DNA from: Pipra filicauda
Taxonomy: Eukaryota > Chordata > Aves > Passeriformes > Pipridae
NCBI RefSeq assembly: GCF_003945595.2
Contig: NW_024104283.1
Location: 1,620,630 to 1,684,629, forward strand
Reading direction: 5' to 3'
DNA: 64,000 bases
The position numbers were made by a program, and so were the translations under genes. Below, in pieces: positions 57,461-64,000 of this stretch (position 1 is its first letter; the number at the start of each line of letters is the position of its first letter). Below the pieces are notes generated by a model. The model was not told the DNA's origin, did not search any database, and saw only the letters and a list, made by a program, of their open reading frames with translations.

Positions 57461-58720
57461 CGCGGGAAGCGCGGTGTCTGTGCCGTGCGTTTCATCTATT
57501 TCACGCTCTCTCCCACCGCAAAGGGAATCGAAGGGTATCTGCGGTATGGGAAGTGACTTTAAAATATGCTGAAATACAGCAACAATTAAAAAAAAATCCC
57601 CAAAACAGAGAAAGAATTGATGATGGAGAAATAAACTGCAACTTTCTGCAGGCAACGTATTTCCCGCATCTTATCTGAAGCTGGACACCTTTGTTCAGGT
57701 ACCACCTTTGTTGGTACCTAGCTCCAAACTTCCCCGTGGCTGATTCTGATTTAAACCGCAGCCACCAAAGGAAAACTCTTCTGCTCATCTCAGGAGAAGA
57801 GAGTAGAGCAGTAGGTAACCCCTCGCTGAGGGTTGAAGTGCCAGGCTATCTGGCAGGACCTTGACCCCATGCCAGTCCCGTCTGACTAAAATTCTTTTCA
57901 GCCATTTCCATGGGCCTCTGACTGAGTCTGGGGTTTATAGTGCTCTGGTCAGACACACCAGAGAGACAAAGCAGAGCCCTGCAATTCCATAGCATGGTCC
58001 CTCCAGGAATAACAGAGCCAAGCAGGAATGGCCCCATCCATTTATTGCAGCCGATTCAGTACTGCACACATGGCACCGGTGACAGTAGACAGTGCTGGCT
58101 GACGGTGCCACAACAGTGGCAGCTGCTGGGAGTTCGTGACTGTTTGAAGCTCCCCACACCCTCAGTCATACCCAGCTCCACCAGCTCCACGTCACCTGGC
58201 CCACCCAGTGCTGACTTGTGCCAGCCATGTAGTAAATGTCACAGCATGTAAATATCCAGGATAGATTTGTGAAAACACAACAACAAAGGCAATAAAGATA
58301 CCATCAGGCAGTGGAAGAGCACCCAACAGAAAGCATCTGACTTCTCTGAGTGGGCTGAATGCCTCAGCTCTGAAGAACTGGCCTCCAAAGCAATGAATGA
58401 AAACAAATTAAAACCACATCATGAGTTTGACACAGAGAAATGTGAGAGTTGATCAAAAAATTATCACATTTCCTGTACTTGCAAATGATCAGGGCAAGGG
58501 CCCTGGGTTGTGTCCTGGACCTTCCCTGAGCCCCCCTGCCCCGTCTCCAAGCAGGTCCCACCGAGGCTTTGTCCGAAGCCAGACAGTACCCTCCTGCACG
58601 GGGATTGCTGTTTTGGGGACCATGTCTAGCAAGGCTGCTACGTGTGGAAGCCTGAAGCTGCTTAGCAGGATGCGTGTGGCCGGGTGGCCGCGGGGCCAGA
58701 AGATGGTCACCTTTCCTTAG
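57461..58720. other. Intergenic stretch upstream of OSTM1
   Basis: No supported gene or repeat; open frames are short and unrecognised. Confidence 0.65.
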
Positions 58721-58724
58721 CTCA

Positions 58725-59130
58725 CTAGCAGGGATGCAGCCTCAGCACCGAGAAAGCCTGGGGCGGCGGTAATGCCTGTAGCAAGCCGGCGCCCGCAGCC
58801 CGGAGACGGGAACAGGGACCGGTTGCCGCCCCTAAACTACCCTCGTCCCAGCCGGCGACCAAAAAGCCCCGTTGTCCTGCCACAGGGAGCGGGGTGTCCC
58901 CGGACCCCGGACACGGCCGGGCTGCCCGCATCCCCCCGGGAGAGGGCAGCAGCACTCCCGCACATCGCCCACCGAGGGGCGGCGGGGGGCTAGAAAGGGC
59001 CCTCGGAGTGTCCCATACAGCCCTGACAGCAGCCGCATCCCGAGGGAGCAATGGAAAAACGCCCCGGACTGGTCGCTTACCATCGTCACCACAGGCATCT
59101 GTCGCGTGGGTCTGCACGGGCACCGGGAAG
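58725..59130. promoter_or_regulatory. GC- and CpG-rich patch, possible unassigned promoter or regulatory island
   Basis: About 400 bases are clearly richer in G, C and CpG than their surroundings, more than 1.5 kb upstream of OSTM1 and separated from its own island by AT-richer DNA. No conserved exon is visible. It could be a small CpG island for a divergent noncoding transcript or a distal element of NR2E1. Confidence 0.4.
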
Positions 59131-59273
59131 GACCGGCTGGAGAGCGTAAAGCTGCGCCTTCATCTTCGCAGGTCAAGGAGGATGCGTTTTCCCACGCCTT
59201 GAGAAACTTAAATATTCTCCTGCGAGAGAACGTGTTCTTCCTCCGAGTGGAAACTGGTCTCGGGGGGTGGGAC

Positions 59274-59341
59274 GAGGGAAAAAAAGAAAGGGAAAAAGGA
59301 GAAGGAAAAAATAGAAAAAAGAAAAAGGGGAGGGAGAAAAA
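59274..59341 (+). repeat. Polypurine tract
   Basis: About 68 bases of G and A with one T on the plus strand, in blocks such as GGGAAAAAGGAGAAGG. Confidence 0.9.
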
Positions 59342-59349
59342 TTAAAAAA

Positions 59350-61230
59350 ACCCCAACAACCAAACTCAAGACTTTCAGATGAAATCTCCAAGGCATAACT
59401 GGAGTATAAACATTTCTGGCATTAATAAATACATTGCTGCAGACCTCTAAGATGTCTGGTCATTAAATGCTTCTCCTTTTTATCAATAATAAACATGATA
59501 TTACAAAGTAAAAATAGCAAGTCACTAACTTTTTCAGCTGTGGTTCAGAACCAGGGCTTGAAGAAGGCATGGACCCCTTCTCTGATAATAGATGAATTTT
59601 GTTATCAGGCAGAAGTGGTGACATTACCTTTCTGCTCAACCCTGTCAAAGGGGTTGTACTCACAAATAAAGCAAGCAGAATTTGACCTTGGCCTGCAAAT
59701 CTCAGAAATATCTAAGAATATCAGAAACCTTCTGAGGTTTATAGTCCCAATTATTCTTGAAAATACATCCAAGTGTTTCAATACCTGCCCTGACTACAAG
59801 AAAGTATGTCATTCAGCAGGAGGAAGAGTCTTACCTTAGCAGTGCAGAAATTGAACACAGCAAATGAGTATTGATTTCTTATGTCATCTTGTTGGATCTG
59901 TGGAGACGGCAGTGTGAACCAGAGAAAACTAACAGTTTGAAGCTGTGAACTTGGTTCTCCCTTCTGATCGTCTCCCTGTTACCTTCAGTATTCTTTCTCC
60001 TGGTTTATGCCACTGTGAGCTGAGAACGGAACTCTTTTTTCAAGTTTTATTTTATCTTTAAAGGATCATGGCTTGGATAAAGCATTTTCACCAAAGGGCT
60101 GGAAAAAGAGGATCAGACCATAAATGTCAAAGTAGTGACAGAAAATTAAGTGATGACTAAGAGAGAAAGGAGTCAGGCATGACTGGGAGGCTGGGTGCTT
60201 GGAGAGTGGTATTGCTTCAGAAAGGGAGACTGGGGCAGGCAGCAGCTCAGAGGGCAGGATGAAAGGGGAGAAGAGGCTGTGCCTCCAAATTCAAAACTGC
60301 AGCACAGAAGACAGACTACTCTTCATCTGAAATAGGGGCTGGCAAGAACAGGGAGGTGTGAAGGTTGTCCACAGAGAGCTGTTTCTGGCATTGTGGAAAC
60401 GGAAATCTCTTGACCAATTTCATTGCAAAGATGACAAAGCTTAACATGAACAAAGGATCAGTGTATTATATCTTCTTTGTGCAACTATTCCCTGCCGATG
60501 GAAAGTTTTTCTTCCCCACCTCCATTACAGTTCTGCATGTACCTATTAATTCACAGGGCCAGTGCTGGCTCCCTCATGTGCTGGTTGTGACTGATGTCAA
60601 AGCCCAACAGCAAGTAACCCAATTAAAATGACTTTTTTTCAGATTCCACAGAGCATAGGAAAGTGGTCCAGAAAACAGTACCACATATGTAATTAATAGT
60701 TAATTAATTAATTAATGCATCTTCATCACACCCATGACAATGAACTTGAGAGGAAGTATATATGTTAAATAAACTCATCATGTTGAGACATTTTTGGTTA
60801 GTTGCAAGTCAGACTCATCCTGGCAATACCATACAATGGTCTGAGCCAACTCTTATTTTCAAAGGTTGTGTAATCTTAGTTTAAAAGCAGTTGACAAACA
60901 TTTATCTAGCTGCACCATTTCTGACCAGCTTGAGCCACTGTGCCTGCTAGCACTGACCCATTGGAGCATTATTCTTCTATGTGCATAGCTAAGAATAGGA
61001 AAGCCTTCTCACTCAGGGTAAGAAGACAGAGTCACATCTGCACTAATCTCTGAAGAATGAGCAAAAGAACTCAAAAGTCAAGAAAAAATAAAAAGACAGT
61101 TGATTTACAATAATTTCAGTCTTTAATTCAGAAAACCCCGAAGTTTGCAAATCAGATGCCAAATCCCAGCTTGAGTACTCGGGAGCAATAATGTTACATT
61201 GGCTGCTAGGGAATCAGGGAAGGCCAGACA
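59350..61230. other. Intergenic stretch
   Basis: AT-rich DNA with no supported gene. A 114-codon open frame at 59495-59839 (+) resembles nothing known. Confidence 0.6.
60690..60716. repeat. TTAA-type simple repeat
   Basis: AATTAATAGTTAATTAATTA then ATTAATG, a short AATT/TTAA array. Confidence 0.9.
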
Positions 61231-61237
61231 CTTGAAA

Positions 61238-61455
61238 TCACAGAATCACAGAATCATTTAGACTGGAAAAGACCTCTGAGATCATCAAGTCCAACCTATG
61301 ACCATCATCACCATGCCAGCTAGACTGAGTGCCACATCCAGTCTTTCCTCAAACATGTCCAGGGACAGTGACTCCACCACTTTTCCTGGCAGTCCATTCC
61401 AAATGTGAAGACACACTCAGGAACCTCATTCTCTGGTTGAGTACAAGAAACTGCT
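61238..61455 (-). mobile_element. CR1 LINE 3'-end fragment
   Basis: The plus strand begins ATCACAGAATCACAGAATCA and continues TTTAGACTGGAAAAGACCTC, TGAGATCATCAAGTCCAACC, the reversed 3' end of one CR1 subfamily. The element is in minus orientation and 5' truncated. Confidence 0.9.
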
Positions 61456-64000
61456 TTCCCCAACTAAAACTTTAGCAATGTTAGACTTATGGAAAATGAG
61501 TGTCAGTGACTCATACAGAATACTTTTTTAAGAATGTTCTGCAAAAATCATTTTATTCCCAGAATTGCCAAATGAAACAAGGAAAGACTAATAACATCAC
61601 AGTTTTCTAAAGAGGTGTGACTACACCTACTGTGCCTGGCTGTCCAACTCAACCAGGAACTGCAATGTTTTTGTCTTGGGCAATTATATGGCAAATTGTG
61701 AAGCAGACTATTTGCTTACCTAAGCCAAATCACCACGTTCTCATTTTGGAGAATCATGAACCTCCACCCAATATCCTCTAGAGACTGTCCACAGAGACCT
61801 GCCCAGGACCCATTTTCCATATCCACCTTTTTCTGAAGCCTATGTTTTTTGTAGCCTCTTGTGAATACTCAGGCCACATCTGGGACAAGCTCAGCAAAGG
61901 AGTCCTGGACACTGTCCTGACGCTGTGGATAGGGTATCAGAAGGCATTGAAGTGACCTGTAATGGTAAGCCAGAAAGCCATCAATAATTTCCCCATTTCC
62001 GAGGAGACAGAGAGAGAACACCGAGACAGACATCAGCTAAACCTCTTCCTTAACACCAGCACATTTCTGAAGAGAGAAAACAACCCCACATCTTTGTATG
62101 AAGGCTCTTATTTTCTGTAAGTGTATAACAGCATGATAGCTTCAGAAATCATATATAGTGCCGTATGATCCTCGCTTAGACCTTAAATGTTTGCGTATTA
62201 TCTTCTCTATGAATCCATTGCACAAAGAAATATCATTTCCTTGCACCTGTCAGAGTTTTTTGCTGTGGAAAGGAAAAAAAAAAAAGTGCATTATATTTTT
62301 AGAATCATGACTAGAAAAACAATAATTGACAGTAGACAATCATGCCAGTCTGTAAAGATATAGTTAGAAATAAGTTGATGGGGTTTTTTCTTTGGCTTTT
62401 TTTTTTTTTCCAGGATGCTGTGCTTGAGCAATTGAATGATATCACATTTAAGGTCCTGGGTGGCATTGCCATTTCCTTACTCATATTAAGTCTAATTAAG
62501 TCTTAATTGTGCTGTTTGTTATGAAATGAAAGAAGAGCTGTTAGACTGCATATTTTTCATGGCAGTAAAACAGGATGATACTGATGAAATAACCAATGTA
62601 TAGGGAAAAGAAATATGAAGGAAGGAAAAGAGACATTTGAAGATAATGTTTAAAACACAGCAGAAACTTTAGAAGCATCATAATAGTGAAATTAACGCGA
62701 ATAACTTCTTGATTGATGCAAATAATATAAAAGGTAGATTCTTTTCATAGTGTGGATGACTATCCATGTTCAAAAATACCCAGTGAGCCAAATTCTGCTT
62801 TTAGTAACCCTGGAGTCAGTGAGTTATCATCCTAGTCTTCTCTTCAGTAGGAAGCAATCCAAAGCTGTTCTTCCCTTTTGCATAGATTGTTTCTTGCTGG
62901 TCATATATCTCCATTGAATTTTACCAAGTTCCCAAAGCACAGGCCTAAAACATGACTCATGAGGGAAGAGAATGGCTGGGCTTCAGCAGACACTGGATCT
63001 GCTTGTGCACCCATCAAGTTTCACTCCTTGTGGTACAGGCCCCCTGGGATGAGCCAGTGGAGGACACACTCCAAAAGCAGGAGTCCTTTCCTCCCGCATA
63101 TGCGTGTCCAGGACTGAAGCAGTGGTAAAGGAGCCAACATGAACATCTGAACTAATCAGCTAAGGGAAAAAGAATATTTTGACAGGTGTCTCCAAGTCTG
63201 TCCTGGTGAGTTCTTTGCTTTACATCTCTTCTTTGCACTGTACCTAGGTATTTCCTTTCACCCATAATAGTAGAAAATTATCTATTTATTAATATAATTT
63301 CCTAAAAAAATTTTTTCTTTCTTCTCTGGATAAAAGACCACAGCAAGATGAGCCCTAACAGAAGATAGCATAAACATGATAGGATATTTCAGTAAAGGTA
63401 TTGAAATTTAAGCATTGCTTACCCTAATCTATGTTGATTCTGGGAAAATTAAACAAAAAAATAGAAATATTCAGCACAATTTTAGGTTATTGTAGCAACA
63501 AGGTGCCTGCTGGTGAAGGGTTGGGAGAGACAGCTCTGGAGGAGAAGTCTAGTGTCCCACCAGGCCTTGGTCAGCTGTAGCCTCTGCACTGTTGTGAGCT
63601 GTGAGGAACCTGGGAAGAGCCAAGTGTTGTTCCTGCCTGGGGTATGTCACCAGCATTGGTCCATTGTGGTTTCCACAAAGGGCCAAACTTTCTCATCTGT
63701 GAATTTGCAAATCTGCTCAACTGAGTTCACCAAGGTTGTGTGCATGCAAGAAAGGGAGTGTGCTCTGGTCAAGAGGTTATAAACATAATGCTGAGTACCA
63801 GATGGCTAGCAGGAATGAACAGGCACTTCCAAAAGACTACAGACAGTTGAAGACTGGATGAAATTTTGTAAACAGTTGCCTTCACACCTCACAGTGTTCA
63901 TTGCCATGTTTCAGTCTCAGCCTGTTGCTGTGACCTGAAAGTCACTTACCCTGTTCCAAGAGTTCACATGGAATTTATATTAAAAAACCAAACAGCAAAT
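61456..64000. other. Intergenic stretch, probably upstream of NR2E1
   Basis: No exon of NR2E1 (for example the nuclear receptor zinc-finger exon) is found. The AT-rich part around 62.41-62.60 kb is a candidate conserved noncoding element by appearance only. Homopolymer runs are at 62272 and 62398. Confidence 0.6.

Noticed and set aside
56877..57678. Long overlapping plus-strand open frames (up to 177 codons) across the OSTM1 CpG island
   Set aside because: They are antisense or out of frame to OSTM1 exon 1, rich in Arg, Pro, Gly and Ala, and arise because GC-rich DNA has few stops.
59495..59839. 114-codon plus-strand frame
   Set aside because: No recognisable domain, no splice signals beyond chance, and no neighbouring exon; not called without transcript evidence.

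Overview
The window looks like nuclear DNA from a bird. It carries two spliced vertebrate housekeeping genes, both on the minus strand, set in AT-rich introns and intergenic sequence. Scattered through it are CR1 LINE fragments ending in the avian-style 8-bp 3' repeat (ATTCTGTG/ATTCTATG type) and one old class I (gammaretrovirus-like) endogenous retrovirus. The species cannot be named from this sequence. The gene order SEC63 then OSTM1, same strand, matches the conserved vertebrate order SEC63-OSTM1-NR2E1. The right end is therefore probably the upstream flank of NR2E1, although no NR2E1 exon is visible.

Layout. 1-21,166: the 5' part of SEC63 on the minus strand. Coding exons 1 to 3 are at 21,043-21,166, 2,706-2,805 and 1,761-1,875, and the rest of the gene lies off the left edge. 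Intron 1 is about 18 kb and holds several CR1 fragments, an ancient CR1/L3-like LINE relic (about 12.3-13.3 kb), a pair of diverged direct repeats and low-complexity tracts. 20.7-21.5 kb: SEC63 CpG-island promoter, followed by CR1 pieces up to 22.5 kb. 25,055-29,272: an internally deleted provirus with two LTRs, a 4-bp target duplication, a polypurine tract and broken gag/pro/pol remnants, on the minus strand. 29.3-47.2 kb: intergenic DNA with two more CR1 pieces and some TAAT-rich stretches that look like conserved noncoding DNA. 47.2-57,155: complete OSTM1 on the minus strand, in six coding exons that join in frame to 310 codons plus a stop, with a probable 3' UTR and a CpG-island promoter. 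57.4-64.0 kb: upstream intergenic DNA with a GC-rich patch at 58.7-59.1 kb, a polypurine tract and one CR1.

The two genes are neighbours but act separately. SEC63 is a J-domain membrane protein of the ER translocon. OSTM1 is the glycosylated lysosomal beta subunit of the ClC-7 chloride/proton exchanger. All exon borders were read by eye from GT/AG sites, phase and family similarity. I found no new coding system. The most unusual items are the mosaic provirus, the ancient LINE relic, the unexplained intronic direct repeat and one weak candidate exon.
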